From the NCBI RefSeq assembly GCF_026151205.1, contig NC_087076.1:8718902-8782901 (forward strand): 64,000 bases of DNA. The letters are read 5' to 3'. The notes beneath the pieces were generated by a model. The model had not been told where the DNA came from and did not search any database. It worked only from the letters and a program-made list of their open reading frames with translations. Of the stretch, positions 1 to 11,264 are shown piece by piece; the stretch's first letter is position 1, and each line of letters opens with the position of its first letter. This DNA comes from Bolinopsis microptera (Eukaryota; Ctenophora; Tentaculata; Lobata; Bolinopsidae). Position numbers and translations under genes: made by a program.

Positions 1-327
1 ACCTTTGTCACACTCTTACTAAATCTATTGGATGAAACCAGATTAAGACCTGATCTGCTTGGTCTGAACAAGTCTGAACCATAATCAGTCAAGCCATTAA
101 TAACCTTAAAAGCTTCAATAAGGTCCCCACGTATTCGCTGCTCTGCCAGCGTTGTCAAATTAAGGATTTCCAGTCTACGGCTGTAAGGAAGAGTACCCAC
201 CTCATCAATCAGACGGGTAAACCGCCTCTGGACGCTCTCCAGCTCCAAAACAGTCCCCCAACTTCCATGAGCCGCAACTGGATTCCACAATTGGACACAA
301 TACTCTAGATGAGGTCTTATCAAAGAT
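1..327 (-). pseudogene. LINE reverse transcriptase, C-terminal fragment
   Basis: Read on the minus strand, this stretch is open and encodes the region after the reverse-transcriptase palm in CR1/L2-like LINEs. It contains IRPHLEYCVQLWNPV, then LESVQRRFTRLI, then a leucine-rich stretch with RRLEILNLTTLAEQRIRGDL and AFKVINGLTDY. These are the usual C-terminal landmarks of the family (established knowledge). The catalytic FADD-type region is absent here; the piece is cut at the window edge on its 3' side and joins an ORF1-like fragment in another frame on its 5' side. It is therefore a dead, internally deleted copy. Confidence 0.85.
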
Positions 328-609
328 GAGGCGCCACAAAACAGTATGGGCACTTCCAGTTTGTTAGATTCAGTAACATCTCGTTTTTAAGGCCAGATAA
401 ACCAACACTACTCAGGTGCCAAAATAATTGGCAAGCTTCACATTCAACTGATAGTTCTTCTGACATGTAAACATCACATTGGCAGTATTTTTCCTCTGGC
501 ACTGGGACATTATCAGAAGATGAATCCTTAGGGGGACTCGTCTTGACTCCACGTTTTTTCGTATCGACACCCTCTCGGGTACATTGTTACTTGCCATCCT
601 TGAACTCAA
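320..609 (-). pseudogene. LINE ORF1 remnant with degenerate PHD finger
   Basis: A minus-strand ORF of 60 codons (320-502) has a PHD-like pattern: C-x-C, C-x2-C, a WHL motif, then W-x-C-x2-C. PHD fingers occur in ORF1 of CR1-clade retrotransposons (established). The position after WHL that should be a zinc-binding cysteine is serine, so one ligand is missing. The upstream leader starting at 609 lies in a different frame, implying at least one frameshift. It directly abuts the reverse-transcriptase tail at 1-327, so the body of the element between them has been lost. A host PHD protein is less likely because of that junction. Confidence 0.6.
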
Positions 610-639
610 ATTATTTGTTATATAGTAGTGTTGAAAGTA

Positions 640-1052
640 TTAAAACTTGATATTTTAAGTGTGTGAGGAACGGAGAGAAGCTGAGGTTCTGTTTCAACGT
701 CTTTGCAAACAGTGGTTAGGAGTTCAGCTAGATCGTATCTCTGAGTGAATTGTGTCTTAGTGAAATGTAGCCTCCGATTTTGCAGGTTAGAGTATGGTTG
801 ATATGGTTTTGTTGTCCACATACACATAGGGGACTTCTTTTAGCTGTAGACAGTGTAAGATTATATCTGAGTGAGAGGGCATCAAAGAATTCTTGTTTGT
901 TGAGGACCATACCCACATGCTTTTAGAGGGAGTGTGGATAACCAAATGGATACTCCTTTTTCGCTGAGGAGTTCTATTTGTCTTTGTGTGGATGGGGATA
1001 CCTCACTCATGATAGTTTCATGTTGCTGTTTGTAAAGCTCTTCCTTAATTTT
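640..1052 (-). pseudogene. Second LINE C-terminal region, frameshifted
   Basis: Three overlapping minus-strand frames together read like the C-terminal part of a non-LTR polymerase common in marine invertebrates. The order is a segment with EKGVSIWLSTLPLKACG, a segment with NKQEFFDALSLRYNLTL, a zinc-ligand-like CVCG, then NHTLTCKIGGYISLRHNSLRD and AELLTTVCKDVETEPQLL. The frame changes at about 915 and about 740, so it cannot make one protein. The same domain occurs at 24310-24830, giving two independently decayed copies. The 5' side abuts a GC-rich miniature element at 1053. Confidence 0.7.
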
Positions 1053-1136
1053 TCGAAGTAGCGCGCGCCGCTTTCTTCTCGAAATGTTAAGTGCTACGAA
1101 GTAGCGCGCGCCGGGCCAGATCATTAACAATGGTCA
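1053..1136. repeat. GC-rich miniature element, family E copy
   Basis: This copy contains two GAAGTAGCGCGCGCC blocks separated by a CTTTCTTCTCGAAA segment and ends in CATTAACAATGGTCAA. The same order appears at 1541-1653, 2217-2305, 13719-13940 and 23756-23992. Fuller copies start TTGACGGATGTTACTCG, giving imperfect inverted ends TTGACnnnTGTTA. This copy lacks the left end and is fused to the LINE fragment before it. Confidence 0.65.
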
Positions 1137-1480
1137 AACTACTGGGCCGCGCCGCGCATCAAATAATCCTTCTCGCAACTTCTTCGGTAGATCGGCAAGA
1201 TGCACCACTAGGCCTCGCCGAGGATTGACATCGTGAATCAAACTTTGCAGATTCTTGTTCTCTGATTGGCTGAATCGTATCACCAATCACGTGGTACGTG
1301 GTGCAATTGCATTCTTGGAATAATTGAAGCGTGCAAATGCAATGAACTAACTTAATTGACGATGTCAATTCATGGCAGCTCGGCGCGGCACAGTAGCGCA
1401 TTTTGCCGATCTAGCCGATCTGTCGCTGTGAGAAGCCTTATTAAGTGCGCGGCGCGGCACAGTAACGCATCGCGCTATAA
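1137..1480. repeat. Patchwork of family B miniature elements
   Basis: 1137-1245 matches the family B element defined at 56948-57049 (CGCATCAAATAAT, CTTCTCGCAAC, GATTGACATCGTGAATCAA). 1245-1345 matches 57633-57735 (CAGATTCTTGTTCTCTGATT, ACGTGGTACGTGGT, GAAGCGTGCAAATGCAATG). 1345-1480 holds two further diverged family B pieces in the opposite orientation, with GCGCGGCGCGGCACAGTA. The mosaic order shows repeated insertion of one element into another. No coding potential is seen. Confidence 0.6.
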
Positions 1481-1540
1481 TGAACTAACGAGCGCGCGCG
1501 GAGTTCAACAAACTGTGAAGAGCTGCGATCACTTTACTTG

Positions 1541-1653
1541 TTGACGGATATTACTCGTCTAAATTTCTTCGAAGTAGCGCGCGCCTCTTTCTTCTCGAAA
1601 CGGCAAGTGCTACGAAGTAGCGCGCGCCGGGCCAGATCATTAACAATGGTCAA
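1541..1653. mobile_element. Family E miniature element, near full length
   Basis: It begins TTGACGGATATTACTCG, carries two GAAGTAGCGCGCGCC blocks and ends CATTAACAATGGTCAA. The two ends form an imperfect inverted repeat (TTGACggatATTA against TTGACcattGTTA). The flanking 8-mers here (TTTACTTG and GATCTCTT) do not match, so no target duplication survives. It is non-coding, so it would depend on a transposase made elsewhere. Confidence 0.6.
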
Positions 1654-1682
1654 GATCTCTTGTAGTAATATCGCTTAACGGA

Positions 1683-2160
1683 ATAACGGGTGATACTTGT
1701 AAAATATTTGTTCCATATATTAGGACCGTCGACACGACGAGTCCAACTCGGCGCGCGTCCTGGTAGGTTGTAAACCTACTATAATATTGCCAGCCAGTAT
1801 AGTAAGGTCTGCTGGGTATGAGAGAGCCGAGAAGCTGCAAAAGAAGAGAGCACAGTACACGAAAGGGGGGTGGGGGAGGAGGTAGGGAGTTGAGAAAGAG
1901 GGGAGGATATTTCGATATAAGGCTTATTTTGACGGGGGAAAATATGACATTTTAAAAGTCGATTTTGAGGGTGAAGATCGCGTTTTTAATACCCCATCCA
2001 GCGTCTCCCTATTGTGTTGATAAAATTCTCTAGTTTCTTTTTGTATTTTAAAATTGAAATTTGACTTAGTTGATGGCGAGTTCAGAATTATGCTTTGTCA
2101 AAGTGGATGCTTTTAAAAATGAAAGCGAAAGTCTTTAAACTGCGCGTTGTATTGGTTTCA
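1683..2160. repeat. Family C element plus block shared with 57.9-58.1 kb
   Basis: 1683-1790 is a family C copy (GGGTGATACTTGTAAAATAT, a GTCGACACGACGAGTCCAAC stretch, then GGTAGGTTGTAAACCTAC). 1795-1842 and 2070-2155 match, in reverse, 58045-58088 and 57935-58020 (GGTCTGCTGGGTATG, GCCGAGAAGCTGCAAA; TTGATGGCGAGTT, GCTTTGTCAAAGTGGATGC). The order is conserved but this copy has about 200 extra bases in the middle. It is a dispersed non-coding repeat. Confidence 0.6.
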
Positions 2161-2216
2161 TAGCCACGATACTCGTTCAAATTTTTTCAAAGTAGCGGCC
2201 GTTTTTTATTCTCGAG

Positions 2217-2305
2217 TTGACGGATGTTACTCGTCTAAATTTCTTCGAAGTAGCGCGCACCGGGCCAAACCATTAACAATGGTTAATTCTTGAGTTAGGC
2301 AAGTG
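2217..2305. repeat. Family E copy, decayed
   Basis: It starts TTGACGGATGTTACTCG, has one GAAGTAGCGCGCAC block and a CATTAACAATGGTTAA end. It lacks the second block of the fuller copies. Confidence 0.55.
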
Positions 2306-2557
2306 CTACGATGTCAAATGTACTGTGTAAAAATGACGAAGTTGCGCGCATTTTTAACCGGGTTGAGTTAGTTTAATCATCTCAGGACTACTTTCAATGA
2401 ATTCTACGGTCAAAAATAAAAAGTATCTGCACTAGGGTCCCTGAGAGTCTGAGACGTTGAGATACCGTGTGCAAATCTTGAATGCGTAACAGTAACACAT
2501 TCCAAGCTTCACGTGACACAATTCAGTCAATCAGAGGACTTGAATCTGCATTACCAA

Positions 2558-2634
2558 TTACCTGGAGACCCCAGGCTTTATAAAAATATAATGGTGGAAA
2601 GAAATGTGACAGGCTGAGCGCCGCCTAATAGTAA
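2558..2634. repeat. Family D miniature element, decayed
   Basis: It begins TTACCTGGAGACCCCAGG, a small hairpin, and later has GACAGGCTGAGCGCCGCC before GTAA. It corresponds to the better copies at 13542-13626 and 47135-47235. No flanking duplication is visible. Confidence 0.5.
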
Positions 2635-2852
2635 TAAGAATATACAAAGTTACAGTTCGTTAATTGTAATTATTATTATTTGCAATTTGGCTCAAAATAA
2701 AACTTTTGGTATAACTCAAAATCGATATTGTCCCAAATTTTGCCACAAAAGACAATGACATGCATTTAGATTTTTCATTGTGTACATTTAAATAAAATAA
2801 AAAAGAGAGAAATTATTTTGTATACCATTCATAATATCAAATATAATATTAA

Positions 2853-2965
2853 AGGGTGATACTCGTAAAATATTTGTTCCAAATCACAAATAAAATATTC
2901 ATTCCAAGACCATCGACGAGTCCACCTCGGCGTACGTTTTGTTACGCGTTATTAACCTACAACAT
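2853..2965. repeat. Family C copy, decayed
   Basis: GGGTGATACTCGTAAAATAT is followed by an AT-rich expansion, CATCGACGAGTCCACCTCGG and a decayed form of the terminal palindrome (GTTATTAACCTACAAC). Confidence 0.5.
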
Positions 2966-4195
2966 TCTAGAATTGATTTATTGCCCGTTAATATCTACCT
3001 AAAATCGCTCTTATCAGCTTCCCTGCCAATATTAGAAGACCATTAAGCAAAAGGGGAACCGTTCCAAGTATATTCTTTAGCTCCTTGAGCAGCTTCTTTA
3101 GGATTTTCCGCATGCTACAGCTTCATTCTAAACAATTCCCATAAAATTAGTAGCTGGTGTGCTATATAGGGAGGGAAATGAATAATTTAGGTGGAATAAG
3201 AAAGAACAAAGTGCCAAAGCGACAGAAAATTGGGGAACTCTGAGTTTGAAGTGTTAATCGCATAAATCGTACAAGTGTTCGAGAAAGGCCGGGTTAAAAA
3301 CTAGAAGTAGAAGGGATTGTAGGTTAGGGGTATAAAATGTCGACCTTATTTCACTTGATCATGCGACGTTCGGCCAAGCTACACCAAGCATAGTTTCAGA
3401 TGAGATATATAATGCGATTAGATTGCACGATCAAACAAAAGACCACCGCCTGTGAGTCACAAGATGAAGAACGAAGCATCTTGACAAATGCAGATAACGT
3501 GCCAACGTTATATACTTATAGTCGCTACTCTGAGACCCTATGAGGCCTAGTACGTGTGACTTGTGACCAAGGTCAAAAGGAAATCGTGGCACGTGAGGAA
3601 TCATAATTTTCCCATTCTCCACGACAAATCGCAATTTTTGACGTTCTCCGCGACAAATTGTGCATTTTTCTTCAAATCTGAGGACCAAATTTGCGCATTC
3701 TCCTTTAAATCCGAAGGCCATATATCACGTTCTTTATAAGTATATGGAACCCATCACAGCCACAGCCTTCCGAATGTAGGTACGGAATTCAGAAAACCGA
3801 AAAAAATATGTTAGGCTCATAAAGATCTGGGTAGCATGACACATGAACCGTGTAAAAATTGGTTTACAGGAATCCACTTTCACAAGCATTTCTTAACCCA
3901 CTCGTCTGCTGACGTAACATTGTTAGCCAAAAACTTCCCAACTTCCCTAAAACTTAGACAAAAAGCTTAGAAAACCGGACATAAGTTGACCACTAGACAT
4001 AAAATTAACCACTAGACACCCCAATCAATGTCTGGAAAACTGCAAACATTCACATAACGATGACTTACCCCACTTAAGGAATTGTGCAAGAAGACGATGG
4101 ATAGAAGCCCTCTTATGAACAAAGGCAGAGATGAAGAAACAACATAATAAACAACATAATCACAGTGCTGGCAAGCACGAGCGGTGTCTTTATTG
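2966..4195. other. No gene recognised
   Basis: I see no convincing exon. The longest open frame here (3431-3721, minus, 96 codons) has no family resemblance, no splice context and an unusual composition, so I do not call it. The sequence looks like ordinary AT-rich intergenic or decayed repeat DNA. Confidence 0.5.
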
Positions 4196-4271
4196 GGGGT
4201 ATACTATGTACCCCCTTTACTATTGTACCCTTTTAATATTATACCCCCTTTACTATTATACCCCCTTTGGT
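4196..4271. repeat. Short TACCCCCTTTACTATT tandem tract
   Basis: About three to four imperfect copies of a 16-17 bp unit TACCCCCTTTACTATTA are preceded by an inverted GGGGGTATAC. It lies next to the GC-rich hairpins at 4293-4348. Confidence 0.6.
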
Positions 4272-4292
4272 ACACGTTACAAGCCTCTTTTG

Positions 4293-4348
4293 TGCACGCG
4301 AAGCGTGCATTGCGGCCGGAGGCGGCGGCCGAAGGCCGCCGCCTCCGG
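4293..4348. repeat. Two GC-rich hairpins with GAA triloops
   Basis: 4293-4309 is TGCACGC-GAA-GCGTGCA. 4316-4348 is a perfect 15-bp stem (CCGGAGGCGGCGGCC) with a GAA loop. Both are exact palindromes apart from the loop. The first also appears at 60766-60784, and the loop rule recurs in miniature elements at 56-61 kb. The role is unknown. Confidence 0.8.
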
Positions 4349-5198
4349 CAGGAGTTTTCCAGGCATTAACACTCATCGGAAGTCGTTCAGCAGATTTATT
4401 TTTAGTTCAAAACATTCTAATTTGATGTCAAAGATGACAGGAATAAAAAATAGTTATGTTGAGATTTTTAAGAAATTTGCATAAAATACTCGCCAGCACT
4501 GTTATACGAAATTCGGTAAAAAACCCAAAATCGCCATATTCAGGTGCCTTAAAAACCATGTTAAAATTGAGTTAGAGATCTGAAATTTTTCAGGGCGTCT
4601 AGACGTTGACCAAATCGACTGCAAAAAAAGTTTCAGGTTTCAGGAGCATCGGGAAATGGGTTTTCTAGAACCCCTGTTTTACGATAGATTGTCGTGATAT
4701 ATACATATATTCAGGGATAGACGATAAAATCACTGAAAATTGCTGTTTTCGTCATTTTCTGTTAACTTTAGAGTGCCGTTGTGATTACAGTTCTTCTTGA
4801 AATACTTTGAAACTTTGCATGCTTATCAAACTATATATAAAACAATTACATGCAAAAATTTACGGCGATTCAATATTGGATGCGCATGCAACGTCCGCTC
4901 AAAGTTTGCACGTGCGAAAGGTGAGAATTTTGCTCATTCGTGATTTGAGATTTCCAACAAATTCTGCTTTGCCACGACTGTTTAATGTCATTATATATGA
5001 ATTTAATGCCAACTTGAATGAGTATTAAGTGGCATATTCAGTCAGTGATCGACCGATATGCATACCTAAACACAAGGAAATGTTTTTAAAGGAAAAATTT
5101 CGAAATTGTTGAAACTTCCTCCTTATTAATGAAGATATCATATCAGTTTATATTTCGACTTTATAAAGTACCCTGACATTATAATCAAAAAGAGATGA
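4349..5198. other. No gene recognised
   Basis: AT-rich sequence without exons, RNA genes or repeats that I can place. Confidence 0.5.
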
Positions 5199-5717
5199 TA
5201 TTTGACCAAAACCCATAATCATGGGTAGAGTGGACCGCTGCCAGTGTCTCTCTTTCCCAAACAAAAGGAAATGATATTAATTTGATTGACCGTTCTCAAA
5301 TGCAAAATGATACCGAGAATGAAATCGGTCGCTCGCTTTTCTCATTCATTTACAATTGTAATAGATTAAGAAGAACTACCCAAAGGCAGCTGTACTCGGC
5401 AATAAAGATTCAATAAACTTCAGCTAATTCAATAAGTAATTACTACCACCCTTACCCCGAAATACTAGGTATCGAGTATCGACACGAACGCAACCCAAAG
5501 AGATTTTTACAGCATCTGATTGATGTACCTAATCAATCGAAACTTATTACAATTCGTAAGCCGTGAATGAATGGGAAAAGCGAGCGACCGATTTCATTCT
5601 CGGTATCATTTTGCATTTGAGAACGGTCAATCAAATTAATATCATTTCCTTTTGTTTGGGAAAGAGAGACACTGGCAGCGGTCCACTCTACCCATGATTA
5701 TGGGTTTTGGTCAAATA
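5199..5717. repeat. Large near-perfect inverted repeat (152-bp arms)
   Basis: The left arm 5199-5350 and right arm 5566-5717 are reverse complements over 152 positions; I found only a couple of mismatches, near the inner ends. They enclose a 215-bp loop. The arm contains TATTTGACCAAAACCCATAA at its outer end and GGTCGCTCGCTTTT near its inner end. No ORF spans it. A foldback transposon or MITE is the simplest reading; no clear target duplication flanks it. If transcribed, it would make a long double-stranded hairpin RNA. Confidence 0.85.
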
Positions 5718-7552
5718 ATACGTACGTAATATGTTAGGCATAAGATAATAAGGTTAGTTAGCAGTTTATATGTATAGACCCTTTGGCCTTTATTAATATA
5801 GACAATTAATCTATATTATAAGACCTTTGCAACCACAATATGGACAAAAACTCATGAGGGTAAAGGAAATATTTCTACGGACATAGTGATAGTGTAAACC
5901 TTACACAAAGGATGCCATGCAATGCTGGCAACATGCCGCCACCTCTAAGTCGCCACAAAAAGCCGCTGAGCTGCAAAATTTTAGCGATTTAAACTTCATT
6001 CTGTCCGATAACCATAATATATAATGATAATATGCCATAGGACTACTTGTTCCAGAACCACGTGCCTAAGAAAAAATTGATCACTTGAAGAACCGTTTCA
6101 TTCATTATATTACTATGGTCTATCTATATTCTTTACTTGCTCTACATTGCTGTATCAATTTGTGTCAAACTAATAAAATTTAAATTGGAAGTCTTGAATA
6201 AAATCACAATACCATGACGAATGAAATAAAAAGTAACATGAAGATCTAAATCCCAGCAAAAATATAAAACCAAAGTTTTAAGACGCTCAATAGTGGGTGC
6301 AGATTGCAGAACCTTCCGAGACGGACTCGCAACTAACATTTGTCCATCAATTGGTACCGTGGTTAATAACAAATCTGTCAAATAACAAGCTAGGTAAGGA
6401 ATGTTCCCGAAAATACGTCAACACAAAACAGATACCAAATGAATTCTTTTGTAGAACATGAACGTGTGTAACGGCTGAAGAGTCACCATATCCCACATGG
6501 AATGTCACCTTCTGTGTTTGTGTTCCTATAAGCACCCAAGCAGCGCTCTAACATTATTTGCAGTATTAAAGTTAAACATCAAACACTGTTTCTATGTGTT
6601 TTAATCATTCATTAATTATACTGTAGGTAACATGGAGATGTTTGGTCAGTAAGACGTCTGGCGACTGTTAAATTTAGTTGGGTTTGAATTCATGCAGATT
6701 TGATTCTAAATTATAATCAATACTGTTAAATTCGCATCAACGTTTTACTTTTATAAATCTACTGGAAGCAATATTTATGTACCTTTATCATAGATTAACT
6801 TAGTTTTAAAGAATGAGGATACAAATTTTACTAAAATACTTGACCACATGTCCTGTTGCCTAATATGTAATTACGTGATGCACTGTTGCCACCGTACAAC
6901 TACACACATTTTATCCAGTTTACCTTTTCAGATTTGGTATTTGGGGGACGTTGTCGCTTCGTTTCTTTGTTCTCGCACTCATTTTACTCCAGCGAGTTCT
7001 AAGGAATAAGTTCTGAGGAAGAGTCCTGCAATTACTCTGAGTACTTATTGAATATGAGCACTTGAAGTAAGGCAGCTATAGTAGGAGTAGAGTGGGATAA
7101 CTAGTAGTTAGTAATTCTAAAGAAAGAGCAGATCGTGCTGTGAGTATAACATACAGAATAATATTTGTCAATATTACTGATAGTAATAGTGATGGTTGTT
7201 CTTAAATATTGAAGCGATGCAGTAAATGCTTATCTTTCCAATCGTAAAGACTTTTTTTTCAAAACTATTGTCCAAGAAATTTTGTGACGTTGATATAAAA
7301 TTTAGTACAGAAAATTAAATTTCAACGTGGTCCATTTAAACGCGTCCTGTTGATTTGAAGTAAATTATACTCCGTATTATTATATTATATTCGCGACAGT
7401 AACTTATCCATTTTGTTTGCGAAATATTTTCTGGCCATTCAACAGGAAAACGGCAAATATTTTGTTTGAATTGCATTTCGTTATCAGTATTAATCAGTTT
7501 TTTTCTATAGATGTAATCCAGCGAAAGTTGAATTAAACCAGTAGAATTAGAC
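5718..7552. other. Intergenic, no gene recognised
   Basis: AT-rich sequence with short shadow ORFs only. The last few hundred bases would hold the promoter of the gene starting at 7553, but I see no distinctive core-promoter element. Confidence 0.45.
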
Positions 7553-9335
7553 ATGTTAGGTATGTTGATACTGATCATCCCTTTAGTGTCAGCAGCTTCA
7601 AATGCAGGTCAGTACCCAGAGCTCATTATACAATACAATAATATCTGACGTTGTTTCATCTTAAGTTCAGATGGCTAAAAAATACGTTACTTACAATTAC
7701 AATTACAATTACAACGTCCGTTTTGCGTTGAAGATTCAGAAATTTTCAACGTCGCGGTGGACGATTCAAAAAACGTATTACTTGAAAATGGCTTTAACTG
7801 AATATATTCCTTTCAAAAGATGCGCTTTAACAATTCTTATAAACCAAAAAGGTGTTAGAATAGATCTTAAGCTCAGTATCGATATAATTATAAACATTTC
7901 GTATTTCAGATCCCAACAAAAGTCTCGGAACCTTGAACCTAACGTATGAAATGTGTGGCATGATCCGACCAATAGGTAGCAACCAGTGTGTCACTGTGCC
8001 CGGAAATAGGGACGATACTCTCATTCTGACCTCTGATTGTGCTGTGAGGAACGTATTCTGCTACAACTCAACGAGTAGGTTTATCAAACCTAAGGACGAT
8101 GACAAGGACTGTGTAGCAAGCGAGGATAACAGGCTTCTCCTCAAGACTTGCGAGGACCTCGAACTTATGAAATGGTTATACTCGATAGAACCCATGATTA
8201 AGCAATCTGAAAAATGCTGGAAACAGTCTGCTTCTACAAATGCCAATGCTAAAGATATTGGAGTTGTCGCTGAGTGTGACGAAGAGTGTCACTTCCAACT
8301 CATCAAAAGTTCAGGTTTGTTTCCAAATTTCAGATCAGGAGGTTTGTTATTGGCGTCACTAGAGCTATGCATATGATTACCTTGAAGCTATAGGTAGAAT
8401 TGCACTGCCATACTTTACCTCCGTTGTGCAAAAATTCTGACCCTATTAAATTAGGTGATAAGACGCACGAGATCAACTTGACGAAAGAGAAGATAGACCT
8501 CAGATTCGGACTCAAACCTGGGGTTACCAAGAATAATGTCCTAAACTACCGCTGTCAAGTGGTTCTCAACTTCTTCTCAGACGATAAAGAATCCAGTATT
8601 GGACTGGTCAGAGTGCACATGCGATCATTCGAGACACAATCTACTATTAACCAGAGTGTGACGGTCGTCAACTGGGAGGACTCATCAACTAGCTGCACCA
8701 AGGATTCAACAGATCACCCTGCACTGAAGAAACTTCACACTGGCGAGGCAAACTTGATTCTATCTGTGGATACGCTTGGTAACTTGAGGATGGAGCTAGA
8801 CATAGTTAATGAGACTTTTGAATGTGAAAGTGGGTTCCTGAAAAGAGCAACGAAGATGGTCGTTCAATGGGTAAATCTGGCAAAGCCTCCGTTTAGGAAC
8901 AAAGCGGATGAATTTTTCACAGTTGAACTGAGAACAATAACAATTCCTGGTAAGTTTGAACTATAGCTGTAAGATATAAACGTATGTTACTGTCTGTTTC
9001 TCCTGGTCCCATAAGTTTTTCAGCGTCAGGATATTTAATAGTTACAAAATTTTAATGGAGGTGCGAAATTATAATTATCCGGCAAAGCTGCATCATTTAT
9101 AGTTAAGATAAGTTTCGTAAAAATGTATTACATGTTCCAATATTTAAACAATTTACTTGAATTTCAGTTCACGGTAGGTACACTGAGTACGGTAGTTGGT
9201 CGGAATGTTCTAAAGAATGCGGAGTAGGAACCAAAACCCGAACTAGGACTTGTACTAACCCGGCACTTCAACACGGAGGAGATGAGTGTGTTGGTGACGC
9301 GCAAGATCAGACCTGCAATACACATCCTTGTCCAA
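7553..9335 (+). CDS. Secreted protein: signal peptide, possible beta-trefoil, unknown domain, TSP type-1 repeat
   Basis: Four exons join cleanly: 7553-7607, 7910-8314, 8398-8949 and 9168-9335, all with phase-1 junctions and GT..AG introns. Exon 1 encodes a signal peptide (MLGMLILIIPLVSAASNAG). Exon 2 is cysteine-rich, with a stretch (LLLKTCEDLELMKWLYS) that resembles a ricin-type beta-trefoil repeat. Exon 3 encodes about 184 residues I do not recognise, with several N-glycosylation sites. Exon 4 is a symmetric phase 1-1 exon coding a TSP1 repeat (YGSWSECSKECGVGTKTRTR plus the later cysteines). At least 393 residues. The 3' end is unresolved: reading through 9335 meets a stop at 9347-9349, but the donor-like GTAAAA after a symmetric module suggests more exons that I could not find. 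An extracellular adhesion or lectin-like role is inferred. Confidence 0.75.
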
Positions 9336-9349
9336 GTAAAACATTTTAA

Positions 9350-10445
9350 TGTTACAGCTTACAAATTATTGAATAAGGATATGGTATTGATTAAGAAAAT
9401 TCGGTACTTTTAATTAATTATAAGCTGACGACCAAAAGAATGTCCATGCATGTACGATAATTAGGTTAGTACGAGACTCTTAAACATTAACGCTGAGGAA
9501 TAATCGTGAAATATTGGGAACTATTTCACGATTACAACCTGGCTAAAATTATGAACATTTTTGCTAATTCTTTGCTTAATAAATGTTTAACTTAACAGTA
9601 TAATCTCAGTTAAATTTACAATTTTCATTGGGATCCCGCTCCGATTAATAAAAAGGTGAGTATATGACATAATATATGGAAGTTTAATAATCATGATAGT
9701 CTTGCCAAGACAGAAAAACTGGGGAAACTTGGGAACCCTCGAATCTCGATCTACAGGATTACTGTAAAACGAGATATATCGACGCTACACTAAATATGCC
9801 TTAACACTCATCAGAAAGGTAACTTTACCAGGTCTGCAGTACAGGAGTGTATGTGTTTTGAGTTGTCAGCCGACCCGTTTTCTGTTTTGTCGCGTCCAGT
9901 TCGTGCTATTTGTTTCTCTCACATGATCATCGAACCGCTTCATATGTGACTTCCCCTTTTAGGTCACAAGTTAGTGAAATTAAACCCCTTTCTCTCTTAT
10001 ATTTATTATTAACCTCTAACTCCCATCCCATCCCGAGTCCCGACCCATTGAACCACTTTCAGTCAGAACGCAGCTGATATTTATAGTTATCACTTGGTCC
10101 TTAATCCTTAATTGGTGACAAACTATGTTAGTACCACTTCTACTCTATACCAAGCTGGTCGTTGCAGAAAGTTATCTTCAGCTCCTGTCTCCTCTGCAGA
10201 AAATCAAAATTCCGGTTTGCCCTAGAAGTAGAAAAGGTAATTATATGACAGGTTTTGGGAAGAGTGGTACTGGTAGAATAGAAAAACGACACAAACAGCT
10301 CTGTGAACTGGGATCCTTCTACTGAAAGTCGTGATTTACCCAATCCATTTAATTTGGAACTGATGATGCCGATTGGCAATTACGATAGACTCATAGAGAT
10401 GAAATTTCAATTCACGTCATAATTTTACGGCGGAATACGTTTCTA
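9350..10445. other. No gene confirmed
   Basis: A short frame at 10125-10238 starts with a hydrophobic leader and ends at a GTAATT donor-like site. It could be a first exon or the tail of the upstream gene, but no partner exon was found. The rest is AT-rich with nothing I can assign. Confidence 0.4.
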
Positions 10446-10536
10446 TGGAATTCCACAGTAATATATCTCAGTGGAATTTCTTTGTAATATGTTTCAGTGG
10501 AATTCCACAGTGATAAGCTTCATTGGAATTCTACGG
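10446..10536. repeat. 26-bp tandem repeat, about 3.5 copies
   Basis: The unit TGGAATTCCACAGTAATAT continues with a variable TCTCAG-type end; each copy is 26 bp. GGAATTCC is itself palindromic. Confidence 0.75.
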
Positions 10537-11264
10537 TGCTGTGCTCGGATTTTGGGCTCTGTACACTTACAGATTCGACTCTTATCATCAAGTTTTTCTT
10601 CCATCCACTTTTATTTTTAACCTGTTAATTATAATAGTACGTCAAATAAGTTATACGTAGTTATCAACTACAACTCATACAGCATACCAAATATAGAGTT
10701 ACACAAAGCATTAATTTAAATATTTTCAGATTAAGAATTTAAGATTGAAGATGGAAGCCCCCTCTCTAGACCGACAAATCTACTTTTGACTACTAACTAC
10801 TTTAACTACTAGAAGTATGCGAGTTATTTGTAATTTTAAAGAAAATGTTCATTAAATCAAAATCTATTTTTAGGCCTGAAGCAAAATTAAGGATCTGTAT
10901 GTTGTTTTGACTCGATTCATACTTTCTCGTAGGGTCCTGAGATTTGCGTTCATACTATAAACTATTAATACCGTTGAAAATGTAATTTATACAGTTTTAA
11001 TACTTGCTTAAAAAGTTTTAAGAGAATGCATTAAAAGTGCATTAAGCTTGCTTCTATATAAAATTGGTTGAAACGTAATATTGATTACAATTTTATTCAA
11101 ACCTGACGAGTTAATTTTTGCGTAACTATAAAAAAGAATGGAGGATCAAAAGTCAAAATCGAAATTCTAAATAGAAAAAATAATTGTAGAACACTTCATG
11201 ATTACACGTAAGACCAGTAACAATGTAAACAAAATATGTGTGTAGGATTGGATTTTGATTTATC
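10537..11264. other. Intergenic upstream of GPCR
   Basis: AT-rich, with no exon or repeat recognised. It would contain the promoter of the GPCR at 11265. Confidence 0.4.

Noticed and set aside
3431-3721. 96-codon minus-strand ORF
   Set aside because: No domain, no splice sites of note and no start context; likely chance.
4131-4484. 117-codon ORF
   Set aside because: It runs through a tandem repeat and two perfect GC hairpins; the protein would be meaningless repeat translation.
10125-10325. Signal-peptide-like small ORF
   Set aside because: The leader is hydrophobic and a donor-like site follows, but no partner exon could be found; not enough support for a gene.
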